A DNA stretch of 14,650 nt from a bacterium (GCA_024231375.1 JAAEQP010001349.1:1-14650); one strand, 5' to 3'. Shown: positions 5,904 to 14,577, counted from the stretch's first letter. A program made the numbers and translations. The notes: a model not told the origin generated them from the letters alone.

Positions 5904-7916
5904 TTGAATGCATTGAGCCTGGTCCTGATGATTGGAGCTGCAATCACCGGCGACTCCTCCATTTCGGGGATGGTGTCGAATGCCCAAGGGGTGGCCGTGC
6001 CCGGCGCGCGCGTGTTCCTGGAGCAGGGTGTCGGCGGCGATGTGATTGAGGCGGTGCCCGATGCGGACGGGGCATTCTCGTTCACCGGCCTCGAGCCGGG
6101 GTGGGTCGGCGTGTTCGCCAAGGCCGACGCATTGGCGTTCGGCGGGCTGAGCCTCAATGTGCGCGTCGCCGAACGCATCGATGACGTGGCCATCACGCTT
6201 GAAAAATCGGATTCCGTAGCGGGACGCGTCACTGACTCACAGGGGCATCCCGTGCCGGATGCAGTCATTGTCCCCGCCTTGTTCGTCGGCGAGGCCAAGG
6301 TCGGGATTCCGTTGAAGAAGCTGGCTGCCCTCGGGATTGAACCAAGCGTGTCGGATGACGACGGGCAGTTCATTCTGAGCGGCATGCCGCGGGGCGGTTC
6401 GCTCGGACTGAAAGTGTCGCACCCGCTGTACGCGCAGGAGGGTGTGGGCGACGTCAAGGTAGGCGCGCAGGGCATAGTAGTGCGCCTGCAGAGCGGAATC
6501 GTCGTGCGCGGCCGGGCCCTATCGAGAGACGGACAGGTGCCCGTCGCCAACGCCACCATCATCGTCGTGAATTCTCGTCCTCCCCGGGACACCGCGCTTG
6601 TGAAGACGGGGCGCGATGGACGGTTCGAGGTCCGTCTGAAGCCCGGCAGATATCTCTGTCAGGCGGCAAGCGCGGAGGTCCGTAGCGCGGGCTGGGAGCA
6701 ACTCGATGTCACGGGGACGCAGATCGGACAGGAGGTGACGGTCTACGTTTCCGGGACGGCCCAAGTCGCGGGCCACGTCCGCGACGCGGTCTCCGGTGAC
6801 CCCATCGCCGGGGTCAAACTTACGCTGTCCGCTTTCGGAAGCCTCTCGTCCGTCTCAACTACGGGGCCGTCGGGCCAGTATCGAATGAAAGCCGTGGAGG
6901 GACCCAACGTCGTCCGGCTGACGGCCGCGGCGGGGTACCAGCTTCCCGAGCGGAGTTCCGTGACTGTACATGCCGTCCAGGGGCAGCCGGTGGAGGTACC
7001 CACCTTCTGGCTGGCGCCGATCCCGCCGTTTGAGGTGGAGGTCGTGGACGAGATGATGACGCCCGTGCCTGGGGCGGTGGTCAGCCTGCTGCGTCCACGC
7101 CAGTACCGGTGGCATGTGGCGGATGACGCCGGCACCGTTCGGTTCACGGTCGCCACCATGCCCGCGGACGGGATTGTGGGGTTCGCGGAGCACCCAACCG
7201 AAGCCAAGGGCGCGCTTTTCCGAGTCAACCGGGACGAAGCCGCCGACGCGCGCGTGGCCTTGGTCCCGCTTTCGTCGGTGACGGGGCGGGTCACGACTCC
7301 GAAGAACAAAGGGTTGGGCGGCGCCATCGTCGCGGCCGCATTTCAGGACGAGGACACCGCGGACCCCTTGCCGCTGTGGCAAACCGTGGCGCGGGACGGG
7401 GGCGCGTTCGCGTGGGACAATGTGCCGCCCATGGTACCGATGGTGTGCGTGGCCTATGCGGGCGCCGACATGCCGGGACAGTCGAAACCGTTCCGTCTTC
7501 CGCCGGACGGAGAGGAAGATGTCGGTCGTATCATAGTCGTTGACGGCAAACAGGCTGCCGGTGCATTCGGCGACAGACTCGACTTGCAGTCCTTCGTTTC
7601 GTTGGACGGATCAAGTGCGGACGGCAGCGCCGGGGCCCCGGTTCTTGTGGTGTTCTGCAAACCGGAGGAGGGGCGGGCGTTTCTCGACGCACTCGAGGCG
7701 GCTCAGGCCCTGTTCGCCGAAGCGGGCGTGGCATGCGCTATGGTCGTGGATGGCGACATGTCGGCCTCATCGGACTTGGTGACGCTGCTTCGCGGTCGCC
7801 CGCCAGGACCTGCGACGACATATCTGGTCGGCGCGGACGGGCGTGTGGCCCTGGAAACCTTCGGTATGCCTCCGCTTCGTGCGGTCCGGGGCATCGCAGG
7901 CCCGGCAGGTTCCTGA
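5904..7916 (+). CDS. Exported carboxypeptidase-regulatory-like repeat protein with thioredoxin-like C-terminus
   Basis: A 670-residue protein. A hydrophobic N-terminus (MNALSLVLMIGAAIT) suggests export, although it lacks the usual basic residues. About six carboxypeptidase-regulatory-like beta-sandwich units follow, near residues 20-100, 104-195, 200-283, 287-370, 376-455 and 458-545. Each shows the V-x-G-x-V...G-x-P-V-P-x-A-x-V...D-G-x-F pattern. Residues about 575-660 resemble a thioredoxin fold (VLVVFCKPEE, then PATTYLVGADGRV) but have one cysteine, Cys585, and no CxxC, so disulfide exchange is unlikely. Such repeats act as structural or adhesive modules at the surface; exact role unknown. 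The start is a TTG at 5904, supported by GAGGGGG about 8 bases upstream; ATG 5928 would cut into the export signal. Its stop overlaps the next gene's ATG by one base. Confidence 0.88.
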   Translation: MNALSLVLMIGAAITGDSSISGMVSNAQGVAVPGARVFLEQGVGGDVIEAVPDADGAFSFTGLEPGWVGVFAKADALAFGGLSLNVRVAERIDDVAITLEKSDSVAGRVTDSQGHPVPDAVIVPALFVGEAKVGIPLKKLAALGIEPSVSDDDGQFILSGMPRGGSLGLKVSHPLYAQEGVGDVKVGAQGIVVRLQSGIVVRGRALSRDGQVPVANATIIVVNSRPPRDTALVKTGRDGRFEVRLKPGRYLCQAASAEVRSAGWEQLDVTGTQIGQEVTVYVSGTAQVAGHVRDAVSGDPIAGVKLTLSAFGSLSSVSTTGPSGQYRMKAVEGPNVVRLTAAAGYQLPERSSVTVHAVQGQPVEVPTFWLAPIPPFEVEVVDEMMTPVPGAVVSLLRPRQYRWHVADDAGTVRFTVATMPADGIVGFAEHPTEAKGALFRVNRDEAADARVALVPLSSVTGRVTTPKNKGLGGAIVAAAFQDEDTADPLPLWQTVARDGGAFAWDNVPPMVPMVCVAYAGADMPGQSKPFRLPPDGEEDVGRIIVVDGKQAAGAFGDRLDLQSFVSLDGSSADGSAGAPVLVVFCKPEEGRAFLDALEAAQALFAEAGVACAMVVDGDMSASSDLVTLLRGRPPGPATTYLVGADGRVALETFGMPPLRAVRGIAGPAGS

Positions 7917-9811
7917 TGGCGACTGGGAACCATCGCGCGTGGTGCTGGCTCGGCCTGGCTCTGGCCCTTTCACTGCCCGCCGTCGCCTTCGACATTGAGG
8001 GAACCGTGGAGGATGAGACCGGGGCGCCGGTTGCAGGCGCCACGGTGTGGATCGCGCAGGGCGCCCGCGTCCAGCAGTGCGGGAGCGACGCGTCCGGCCG
8101 TGTCTCATTCTCAAACGTGGACGTCGGCTCACTGGCTGTGATCGGGCGCAAGCCGGGTCGTGCCATGGGCGGATTCGCCGTGATGGCCGCCGGACCGGAC
8201 TCGTTCACCCTCACCTTGGGCGAACCGGACGAGGCCACGTTGCGCGTGGTCGATCCGCTTCAGTTCGAAGGTGGAGGATACAAGCGTATCGCGGGCGCAC
8301 GTGTCGAACAGATCATCGTCAATGCGCGATTCAGTATCCCCGTGTCCCTCCTCGTGTCGCACGGATTTCCCGCGTTACGAAGCAGCGACGAAGGCCTTCT
8401 CACAATCCCATGCCTTCCCCACGGAGGGCACGTGGCCCTGCGCGTGTCGCACCGCGCCTACGCCGACGCCTTCATGCCGTTCATCCTGGTCGGCGCCGAC
8501 GCCGAGTTTGTGGTGCAGCTCCCGCCGGGGGTGCCGGTCCGAGGGCGCGTCACCGGGCCCGATGGCGCGGCCGTGCCCGGCGCGGTGGTGTGCGTGTTCC
8601 GTACCGGCGAGCGGGGCATGGACACATACAAGGAGGTCGTCACCGGCTCGGATGGGTTCTACAAGGGCATGGCGCCTTACGGCGAGTATCTGGTAAACGC
8701 CGCCTGTCCCGGATTCGTGCCGCCAGAGCCCGTTCCCATCACGGTTGCCGCCGAGACGACAGAGGTCCTTGTCGACCTGCGCCTTGCACAGGCCGGCTGT
8801 GTCACTGGCCGCGTGACCGACCCGGACGGGCAACCCGTGGGTGCCGTACCCGTGGGTTCGTTCCGCGACGGCGTCTTCTTTGCGGAGACAGTGACGGCGG
8901 CCGGCACCGGGGAGTTCCATGTCGAGGCCCCCGAAGGATTGGTGCAGGTGCGCTTGGCCGCCCCGGACGGGCACCGGGCCGATCGTCCGGAGGGGATCGG
9001 CGTGACTGTGGCCGCGGGTGGCGTGGTGACCCTCGAGGCGCCCCTCGTTGTTGTGCCCTTGCGCGCGTACAGCGGCCGTGTGCTGAATCCGGATGGAAGT
9101 CCCGCTTCGGAGACGCTGGTGACCGTCACCGATCTGGAGATACCGTGCCGTGCACTGACCGACGACACGGGCGCGTTCTCCCTGGAACTGGTGCAAGCAC
9201 CTTCCGGTGCGACGCTGAATCTCAGCGCGGAACACGGGCGCCGTTTCCTGCGCGCCACGGCCCAGGTTCCTCTGGCTCAGACCGAGTCCATTGTCCTGCG
9301 CTTGGCGCCGTTCGAACCGGATCTGCGGCCAGATCGGTCGGGCGAAGAGGACGGCCCCTTGGAGGCGCTACGTGGCGAGGCGGCGCCCGCGCTACGGTGC
9401 GTGGAATGGGTGAATGTCGGAGTGGGGGATGAGCCGCCCGCACTCGACCAATCGCTACGCGGCAAGGTGGTGGTTCTGACGTTCTGGGATCGGAGCGACG
9501 CTGCGGGGATCGCAGCGCGCTGGATCGACGAAGTGAATGGATTCTACGACGTGTGCCAGGGTCTTGAGGATGTGGCGTTCGTGGGCATCGCGTCGGGGGT
9601 GACGGATCGATCCGCGCTGGCCGAATTGACGGAATCCTTCGGCGTGGCGTGGCCGGTGGGCCGCGACCCGGAAGGTGTGCCCACCTTCGATACCTACGAC
9701 ATCAACTACGTGCCCCAGACGTTTCTGATCGACAAAGGCGGGATCGTGCGATACTACGATGTGTCGGGGCGATTGCTGGAGTTGATCAAGGCGCTACGGC
9801 GCGAGGCATAG
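7916..9811 (+). CDS. Exported carboxypeptidase-regulatory-like repeat protein with redox-dead TlpA/AhpC-type domain
   Basis: A 631-residue protein with a clear signal peptide (MATGNHRAWCW, hydrophobic core, cleavage near AVAF). Residues about 26-465 contain about five carboxypeptidase-regulatory-like beta-sandwich units. Residues about 485-631 form a thioredoxin-fold domain of the TlpA/redoxin sort: LRGKVVVLTFWDRSDAAG, a central FVGIAS strand, and VPQTFLID with the cis-proline, then a G-G-I-V-R-Y-Y strand. The usual W-C-x-x-C is replaced by W-D-R-S-D, so redox activity is not expected. The ATG at 7916 overlaps the previous stop (TGATG), pointing to coupled translation; the frame upstream of it lies inside the previous gene. 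Residues 140-184 align without gaps to residues 134-178 of the preceding protein, so the two look like tandem duplicates. Confidence 0.9.
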   Translation: MATGNHRAWCWLGLALALSLPAVAFDIEGTVEDETGAPVAGATVWIAQGARVQQCGSDASGRVSFSNVDVGSLAVIGRKPGRAMGGFAVMAAGPDSFTLTLGEPDEATLRVVDPLQFEGGGYKRIAGARVEQIIVNARFSIPVSLLVSHGFPALRSSDEGLLTIPCLPHGGHVALRVSHRAYADAFMPFILVGADAEFVVQLPPGVPVRGRVTGPDGAAVPGAVVCVFRTGERGMDTYKEVVTGSDGFYKGMAPYGEYLVNAACPGFVPPEPVPITVAAETTEVLVDLRLAQAGCVTGRVTDPDGQPVGAVPVGSFRDGVFFAETVTAAGTGEFHVEAPEGLVQVRLAAPDGHRADRPEGIGVTVAAGGVVTLEAPLVVVPLRAYSGRVLNPDGSPASETLVTVTDLEIPCRALTDDTGAFSLELVQAPSGATLNLSAEHGRRFLRATAQVPLAQTESIVLRLAPFEPDLRPDRSGEEDGPLEALRGEAAPALRCVEWVNVGVGDEPPALDQSLRGKVVVLTFWDRSDAAGIAARWIDEVNGFYDVCQGLEDVAFVGIASGVTDRSALAELTESFGVAWPVGRDPEGVPTFDTYDINYVPQTFLIDKGGIVRYYDVSGRLLELIKALRREA

Positions 9812-9814
9812 AGA

Positions 9815-9850
9815 ACGCCGCGAACACGACACAACGCGCATTCGCGGCGT
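9815..9850. terminator. Hairpin between convergent genes, possible bidirectional terminator
   Basis: ACGCCGCGAA at 9815-9824 is perfectly complementary to TTCGCGGCGT at 9841-9850 around a 16-base loop. It begins 4 bases after the stop of the exported repeat protein and lies just past the rpsT stop on the other strand. Position and a GC-rich 10-bp stem fit a shared terminator. Neither side has a clear T-run, so it is not a textbook Rho-independent terminator. Confidence 0.5.
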
Positions 9851-9874
9851 GGAATACGACAGAGGTTTTCGGTG

Positions 9875-10138
9875 CTAGTCGATGGCGCCGGCGAGGCGCT
9901 GAAGCGTGGACTTCTTGCGGGCGGCCGAATTCGCATGGATCACGCCCTTGGACGCGGCCTTGTCGATCTCGGACAGCGCTGCCGGTAGCGAGGCCGCAAC
10001 CTTCTCTTTGTCCTTGGCATCGATTGCCGTCTCTGCCTGCTTCACATAGGTCTTCATGCGCGACTTCACCGCGATGTTCCGCTGACGGTTCCGCTCATTC
10101 GTGCGAATCCGTTTGATCGCCGACTTCTTGTTAGCCAT
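9875..10138 (-). CDS. rpsT: 30S ribosomal protein S20
   Basis: The 87-residue product is S20 from end to end. It opens MANKKSAIKRIRTNERNRQRN, the basic helix that binds 16S rRNA in the small subunit body, continues with KSRMKTYVKQAE, and ends with the diagnostic GVIHANSAARKKSTLQRL. Length equals that of typical S20. The ATG is preceded by GGAG about 9 bases upstream. S20 is a primary binder that helps 30S assembly. It is transcribed alone on the - strand and faces the exported repeat protein gene across a hairpin. A promoter candidate lies 50-80 bases upstream. Confidence 0.98.
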   Translation of the reverse strand: MANKKSAIKRIRTNERNRQRNIAVKSRMKTYVKQAETAIDAKDKEKVAASLPAALSEIDKAASKGVIHANSAARKKSTLQRLAGAID

Positions 10139-10188
10139 TCGCTACTTTCTCCGTTCAAACCGTAATTTGTACTCGCAATTGACGCGGT

Positions 10189-10218
10189 AGCATAGCAAAC
10201 ATCCCAACTCCGATGCAA
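10189..10218 (-). promoter_or_regulatory. Candidate sigma-70 promoter of rpsT
   Basis: On the - strand, TTGCAT (10218-10213) and TATGCT (10194-10189) are 18 bases apart. Each is a moderate match to consensus. The transcript would start about 45 bases before the rpsT ATG, leaving room for a short leader. The 163-base gap between rpsT and the DUF4838 gene holds no other feature I can support. Confidence 0.45.
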
Positions 10219-10301
10219 CTTCTTGTCGCGTAGCGAATAATGCCTGCTATCGTAAGTCCCTGGCAGTCAACCGGGATGCCTCTTCGGCGGGGTCTCAAGC
10301 C

Positions 10302-12314
10302 CTATTTCGTTGTATCCAGAACCTCACCCAGATCCAACAAGCGGTTCAGTTCCCAGAAGCTCGTCGCGTGGTACAGATCCGAGAAGTAGCTGCGCTCATT
10401 CTCCTTGCGGAACGCGATCAACTCCTTCACGGCCCGCTTCACCTCGTCTGCTTGGCCCTCGGGCACCTTCTCTTCGCCCTTGTAGGCCGCCGCGAGCCGC
10501 GAGGCCAGCCGGGCGTGGCGCAGACCAAGCCGCACGAACTCCACACGTTCGCCAAACTCGGGAGAATCCGACTCCCCCGCTTCCGTAAGTGCCTGCTCAA
10601 GAAGCGCTTCCGCAGGGCCGAAGCATTCCGGTGGGAAGGCGGCGTGAGCGCGGCGCACATAGTTGCTGTATCGCCAACCGACGTCCCAGTACATCTCGAT
10701 GATCCGCATGCGGTGCTCGAACGCGTAGTCCTCCCAATAGGCGAAATACCGCTGCATGGTGTCCGCGGCAGGACCGAAGGCGGCACAATACTCGTCGCGA
10801 ATGGCGTCAAGATCCAACTCCGGTTCACTCATGAGGCGGAAATGCATGTAGAGACGGAGACCCTGTGCCGCCCATTGGCCGGTGAGCGAGTCGAAGTCGG
10901 CGCCCTCCATTCCGTGGGCATAGGCGAACTTGAAGAACTCGCCTGACTGCCGGGTCTCGAAATGCGGCATGACGTACCCATCGTGAAGGTAGTTCGGGCG
11001 GTAGGCCATCCGGATGCCGGTCGCGCGCCAACCCAACCATTGCTCCTTGATCCATTCAAAGGCCTCATCCGGCATCGGGAAATAGCGCAGGTGCGGGTCC
11101 TGCCATTGCACAAACTCGCCGTAAATGTTGCCGTTGAGTTGCATATCCGTCGATGGCGCGGGAAACTCGTTCTCATAGATGAACGATCCCGAGACGAGCA
11201 CATCCGGATTGCGCTTCCTGGCCTTCTCGTGAATGGCCTTCCAGAACCGTGCGTAACGATCGGGCGTCGCCCCAGCGAACAGTTCCTGCGCGCGGTGGTC
11301 AGTCGCGTAGACGCGTTTCGCAAACCAGGGCGGATCCTCCGGCTGGGACCCGTCCCACGCCTGACAGTTCTCGCACGTGCAGCGACCCGGTCGATCCACC
11401 GGCCCCAGCAGCAACGTATCGCCTCCGTCCCACTGCTCGACGATGAAGTCGTGCAATTCCGGGTTCGACACGCACATCGGCACGTGGACATAGTCCTTGT
11501 CAGGATGCCCGCGCACCCCATCGCGGCGCAGGGCGAACCATTCGGGGTGCTCCACGCCGTAGCGTTGCCACCAGCCGCTGAACGCATGGCCCGTGCGCGG
11601 CTTCACGTCCCGGCCGCCCATTCGATGTCGGCGCAACAGGATCTCCAGGGCCTTGCCGTAACTCACGGCCACGTCCGGGCTGAATCCCAACCGCGTATCC
11701 CCATCGCTCAGTCTCTGCGGATCTCGCGCAACGCTCGCGATGCGTCCGAATCGGATGGAACGGAACCTGAGCGCAGGCGCTTCAGTTTCGTTCAGAGCCC
11801 AGAACTCGACGGTGTCCGTTCTCGGCACAAACGTGCCCAACTCGCCAGGCCACAGCCATCGCGCGCCCAGCACGCGCTCGAGGAACTCGTACACGCCGAA
11901 AAGCGTGCCGACGTTCGGGTTGTTCTGCTGAAGCGGATCTCCGTCATCTTCCCGTCCGAGAATGAAAAGGTCATTTCCAAACGACCGCATGGTGTAGGCT
12001 TCACGCGGCAGCCGGTCCGGGTCCAGTCCACGCGCCCGCCCTGCCCCGGTGTCGCCGATGAAGACCCGCGTATGAACGTCCCCGGGCGTGTCGGACTCCA
12101 CAACAGTCTTCAGTGTCACGCCAGTGGCGTGCGCCACATGCCACACCAGTTCCTCAGCCGCATAGCGAGCCGTCCGGCTCGGCTCGTCGGCGGTGACCAC
12201 GACCGCCCGCGCCTTGCCCTCACGCACGAGGCTAACCTGAGCGGCGCCCGGAAGCGACAGAGCCAATCCTGCCACCACACTCGCGATGCTGACCCACCCC
12301 GTTCGTCTACACAT
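10302..12314 (-). CDS. Exported DUF4838 protein with glycosidase-like N-terminal region
   Basis: A 670-residue protein with a signal peptide ending near GAAQVS. Residues about 35-165 match the region that precedes the catalytic barrel in alpha-glucuronidase and GH20-like enzymes: A-A-E-E-L-V-W-H-V at 52-60 and TLFGVYEFLERVLGARWLWPGELGTFVP at 137-164. DUF4838 follows, with H-P-E-W-F at 256-260, MCVSNPEL near 280 and the cysteine cluster CTCENC at 312-317 (C312, C314, C317), which could bind metal. A probable barrel and helical C-terminus complete it. DUF4838 proteins are associated with polysaccharide use in Planctomycetota-like bacteria; the reaction is not established. AAGGGGGGAA sits 7 bases before the ATG. 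It follows the propeller-toroid gene by 76 bases on the same strand, probably one operon. Confidence 0.9.
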   Translation of the reverse strand: MCRRTGWVSIASVVAGLALSLPGAAQVSLVREGKARAVVVTADEPSRTARYAAEELVWHVAHATGVTLKTVVESDTPGDVHTRVFIGDTGAGRARGLDPDRLPREAYTMRSFGNDLFILGREDDGDPLQQNNPNVGTLFGVYEFLERVLGARWLWPGELGTFVPRTDTVEFWALNETEAPALRFRSIRFGRIASVARDPQRLSDGDTRLGFSPDVAVSYGKALEILLRRHRMGGRDVKPRTGHAFSGWWQRYGVEHPEWFALRRDGVRGHPDKDYVHVPMCVSNPELHDFIVEQWDGGDTLLLGPVDRPGRCTCENCQAWDGSQPEDPPWFAKRVYATDHRAQELFAGATPDRYARFWKAIHEKARKRNPDVLVSGSFIYENEFPAPSTDMQLNGNIYGEFVQWQDPHLRYFPMPDEAFEWIKEQWLGWRATGIRMAYRPNYLHDGYVMPHFETRQSGEFFKFAYAHGMEGADFDSLTGQWAAQGLRLYMHFRLMSEPELDLDAIRDEYCAAFGPAADTMQRYFAYWEDYAFEHRMRIIEMYWDVGWRYSNYVRRAHAAFPPECFGPAEALLEQALTEAGESDSPEFGERVEFVRLGLRHARLASRLAAAYKGEEKVPEGQADEVKRAVKELIAFRKENERSYFSDLYHATSFWELNRLLDLGEVLDTTK

Positions 12315-12390
12315 GATGATTCCCCCCTTGGGCGTTTGCCCTCAACCATGTCGCAAGGCAACCACAACCAGTCGGAGACTGCTCAGCGAG

Positions 12391-14376
12391 TCACGGCCCC
12401 TCGAGGATGCCGTGATATCGCGCCAGCCAGTACGGCAGCATCCAGTGAACGCCCGCGCCTTCCACCAAACCATCTCCCCCGACGTCTGCAACGTACGGGT
12501 CCGCGTTCCAGCGCTCGAACGAGCGTTCGTCAGCGGGGAGCACGTCCGCCGTCAACACCTGACCCCCAACGTTTCTCACGCGCTGCAACATCACATCGTC
12601 CCGGTGGCTGTTCTCCTGACGCCAGTCGCGGCGGTCCAGGGGCATCTCGCGCAAGGTCCTGAGAGCACCCTCGATATCCGCGTCCTCAGGGTCGGTGGCC
12701 GCGTAGACCATGGCTAGAAGGCTGTTGCGTTCTGGCGCCTCGATGCAGGCGTGTCGTCGCAAGGCCCGGTGCAGTACGTTGCGAACGACCGGGTCCTCCT
12801 CCGTCTCCAGGAAGATGTAGAAGACCAACGCCGACAATTGGTCGTCAGAGTGATTTAGCTCATCGGGGAACACCTTCTTCTGCAACAACATGTTGCTGAG
12901 GTAATCGTGCTCGACGATCAAGCTCTCGTAGTGGTCCATGTACTTTTTGTCGCCGGTGATGTGATGGGCCGTCTTCAGAAACGCCGGCATCATGAGCGAG
13001 TACAGCCCGCTCTCGAGATAGTGGCTTGGCGCCTCATTTACCATTTCCGGGTTCCACCAGCCCCATCGGGTGCGGGTGCCGTCCCAATCGATGATCTGAT
13101 AGTTGTTGTCCAGGATATAGTCGAGAACCTGCCGCAACTGCTTCTCAAGTCGTGCCCGCTCTGCCGGGTCGTGCTTCGCAATGTGCTCGTAGTACGTGTA
13201 GAACGCAAAGAAATGGCCCGTGATCTGGTCGCTTGAGACGTCGTCACGCCAAAGGTACTTGCCATCCTTCGTCTCATGCCAGTTGTCCTGTTCTCGGAGC
13301 TTGGGAGCCGTCGATTCGTCGACGGCCACCACGCACCGCGCGACGAGCCCGCGGATGCCGGTGACGTTCTGCAGGCGATACAGCGCCTCCATACCCTCGC
13401 GCGCAAGGTCCCTATAGCGCTCTTCCCCGGTGATGCTGTACGCCAGCGTCATGGACGTCACATGGTACGACGTCCAGAGACCGTCACTCGCCTGAGGCCC
13501 ATGTGTCCACGCGTCCGTAGCATCCGGCGCGGTGTAGTATGCGGGCGAAGGCATCCCGAGACGGCGATGCCGTTCCAAGTACCGATCGAGCAAGTAGGTC
13601 GCCTTCTCATGCAGCGTTCGTTCGACGGTCTCTATGGCGCTCCAACCTGCCTTCGTGCGCACAAGCACCGTACCGCCCTCGGCGATGGCAAGGGCCTCGA
13701 CATGGTCGTCGGGCAGGTAGCGCTGGCCCTGACGGTAGAACCACTGGCGGCCCTCGTGATAGGGGCGAAAATGGATCAGCCCTTCACGGCTACCAATCCA
13801 CAACTGGTCCTCCGCATCGATCACGATACACGTCAGTTCCTCGATTGGGAGCCCGTCGCGACCCCGATACGACGTCCAGTGCCCCGTGTCATCCCGCGCA
13901 CTGAGTCCGGCTACCGTGGCCATCCAGAGGGTCTTCCGAGAGTCGAGGCACATGCCGGTTACGTGAGATGACAACGGCCCGCGTTCATTCCCGTAGTGGA
14001 CGTGACGCACGTAGGGGCCGTCCGTATGTTCCGATACATGCAAGCCAACAGATGTCCCAACCCACGCAAGGCCACCCTGTTCGATTACCGGAGTTGTGGC
14101 GGACTCAGGAAGGCCGTCGGGCTGACCGGCCGTTCGCGGGATCACAACCTTCGCCGCTTCACCATCCGGAACCGTCCGCCTGACATGCTCGATGAAAGGC
14201 GTGTCCGGGACGGGAAGCGCGAGCGGCGGCTCGCCCGGCGTGCTCATATGATCGCGCCAAGCGAGCGGCGGCGCCAGCGGCGCAACGAAAGGAGGCGGGT
14301 CGAAACGGGACGACTCCGCATGAACACTCATGGCCGTCGTAACTATCGCAAGAAACAGCGCCGAGCTTCGAAGCAT
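12391..14376 (-). CDS. Exported propeller-repeat protein fused to an alpha/alpha-toroid domain
   Basis: About 661 residues. A signal peptide (MLRSSALFLAIVTTAMSVHAE) is followed by a proline-rich linker to about residue 90. Residues about 100-250 hold four blade-like repeats of the two-component-regulator propeller type: GLAWVGTSVGL, TLWMATVAGLSA, QLWIGSREGLIHF and a weaker TVLVRTKAGWSA. The rest, about 255-655, is rich in helical pairs (SDGLWTSYHVTSMTLAYSITG, RYRDLAREGMEALYRLQN, ITGHFFAFYTYYEHIA, YLESGLYSLMMPAFLKTAH) typical of (alpha/alpha) toroids in polysaccharide lyases and unsaturated glycosidases. No family catalytic signature is certain. ATG 14376 is chosen because AAGG lies 8 bases upstream; GTG 14385 in the same frame is possible. 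Substrate is probably a glycan (inference). Confidence 0.85.
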   Translation of the reverse strand: MLRSSALFLAIVTTAMSVHAESSRFDPPPFVAPLAPPLAWRDHMSTPGEPPLALPVPDTPFIEHVRRTVPDGEAAKVVIPRTAGQPDGLPESATTPVIEQGGLAWVGTSVGLHVSEHTDGPYVRHVHYGNERGPLSSHVTGMCLDSRKTLWMATVAGLSARDDTGHWTSYRGRDGLPIEELTCIVIDAEDQLWIGSREGLIHFRPYHEGRQWFYRQGQRYLPDDHVEALAIAEGGTVLVRTKAGWSAIETVERTLHEKATYLLDRYLERHRRLGMPSPAYYTAPDATDAWTHGPQASDGLWTSYHVTSMTLAYSITGEERYRDLAREGMEALYRLQNVTGIRGLVARCVVAVDESTAPKLREQDNWHETKDGKYLWRDDVSSDQITGHFFAFYTYYEHIAKHDPAERARLEKQLRQVLDYILDNNYQIIDWDGTRTRWGWWNPEMVNEAPSHYLESGLYSLMMPAFLKTAHHITGDKKYMDHYESLIVEHDYLSNMLLQKKVFPDELNHSDDQLSALVFYIFLETEEDPVVRNVLHRALRRHACIEAPERNSLLAMVYAATDPEDADIEGALRTLREMPLDRRDWRQENSHRDDVMLQRVRNVGGQVLTADVLPADERSFERWNADPYVADVGGDGLVEGAGVHWMLPYWLARYHGILEGP

Positions 14377-14489
14377 GCTATTCACCTTGTCCTAATCCCC
14401 TCTTCGTCCCTTGGGACGACCGCAGTGCGGCAAGCCTCCACGCACCCGTCTGCGATCACCCTCCAACCAAGTCCGTCAGGTGGTTCACC

Positions 14490-14518
14490 ATTATGTGGGC
14501 GCTCGTTCACCGCTTCAA
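14490..14518 (-). promoter_or_regulatory. Candidate sigma-70 promoter of the propeller-toroid/DUF4838 operon
   Basis: On the - strand, TTGAAG (14518-14513) and CATAAT (14495-14490) are exactly 17 bases apart. The -10 matches consensus at five of six positions and the -35 at four. The transcript would start near 14483, leaving a leader of about 100 bases before the ATG at 14376. No riboswitch or attenuator is evident in that leader. Confidence 0.55.
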
Positions 14519-14544
14519 GACGCGCCACGCGGCATTGATGGTGC

Positions 14545-14559
14545 GCCTTGCTCCAAGGC
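14545..14559. repeat. Small perfect hairpin upstream of the right operon
   Basis: GCCTTG at 14545-14550 pairs with CAAGGC at 14554-14559 over a 3-base loop. It sits about 27 bases upstream of the -35 box of the right-hand operon and has no T-run on either side. It may be a regulator site or the terminator remnant of a gene beyond the window. Confidence 0.3.
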
Positions 14560-14577
14560 AGTTGCCGGGGTGTGATA

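Noticed and set aside
8047..9432. A 461-residue + strand frame inside the second repeat protein
   Set aside because: It is arginine-rich and low in recognisable structure, a typical frame-shifted shadow of a GC-rich gene; the overlapping frame has signal peptide and domain evidence.
10962..12662. A 566-residue + strand frame opposite the DUF4838 gene
   Set aside because: It spans the end of one real gene and most of another on the other strand, rich in Arg, Pro and Ser, without domains or a ribosome binding site.
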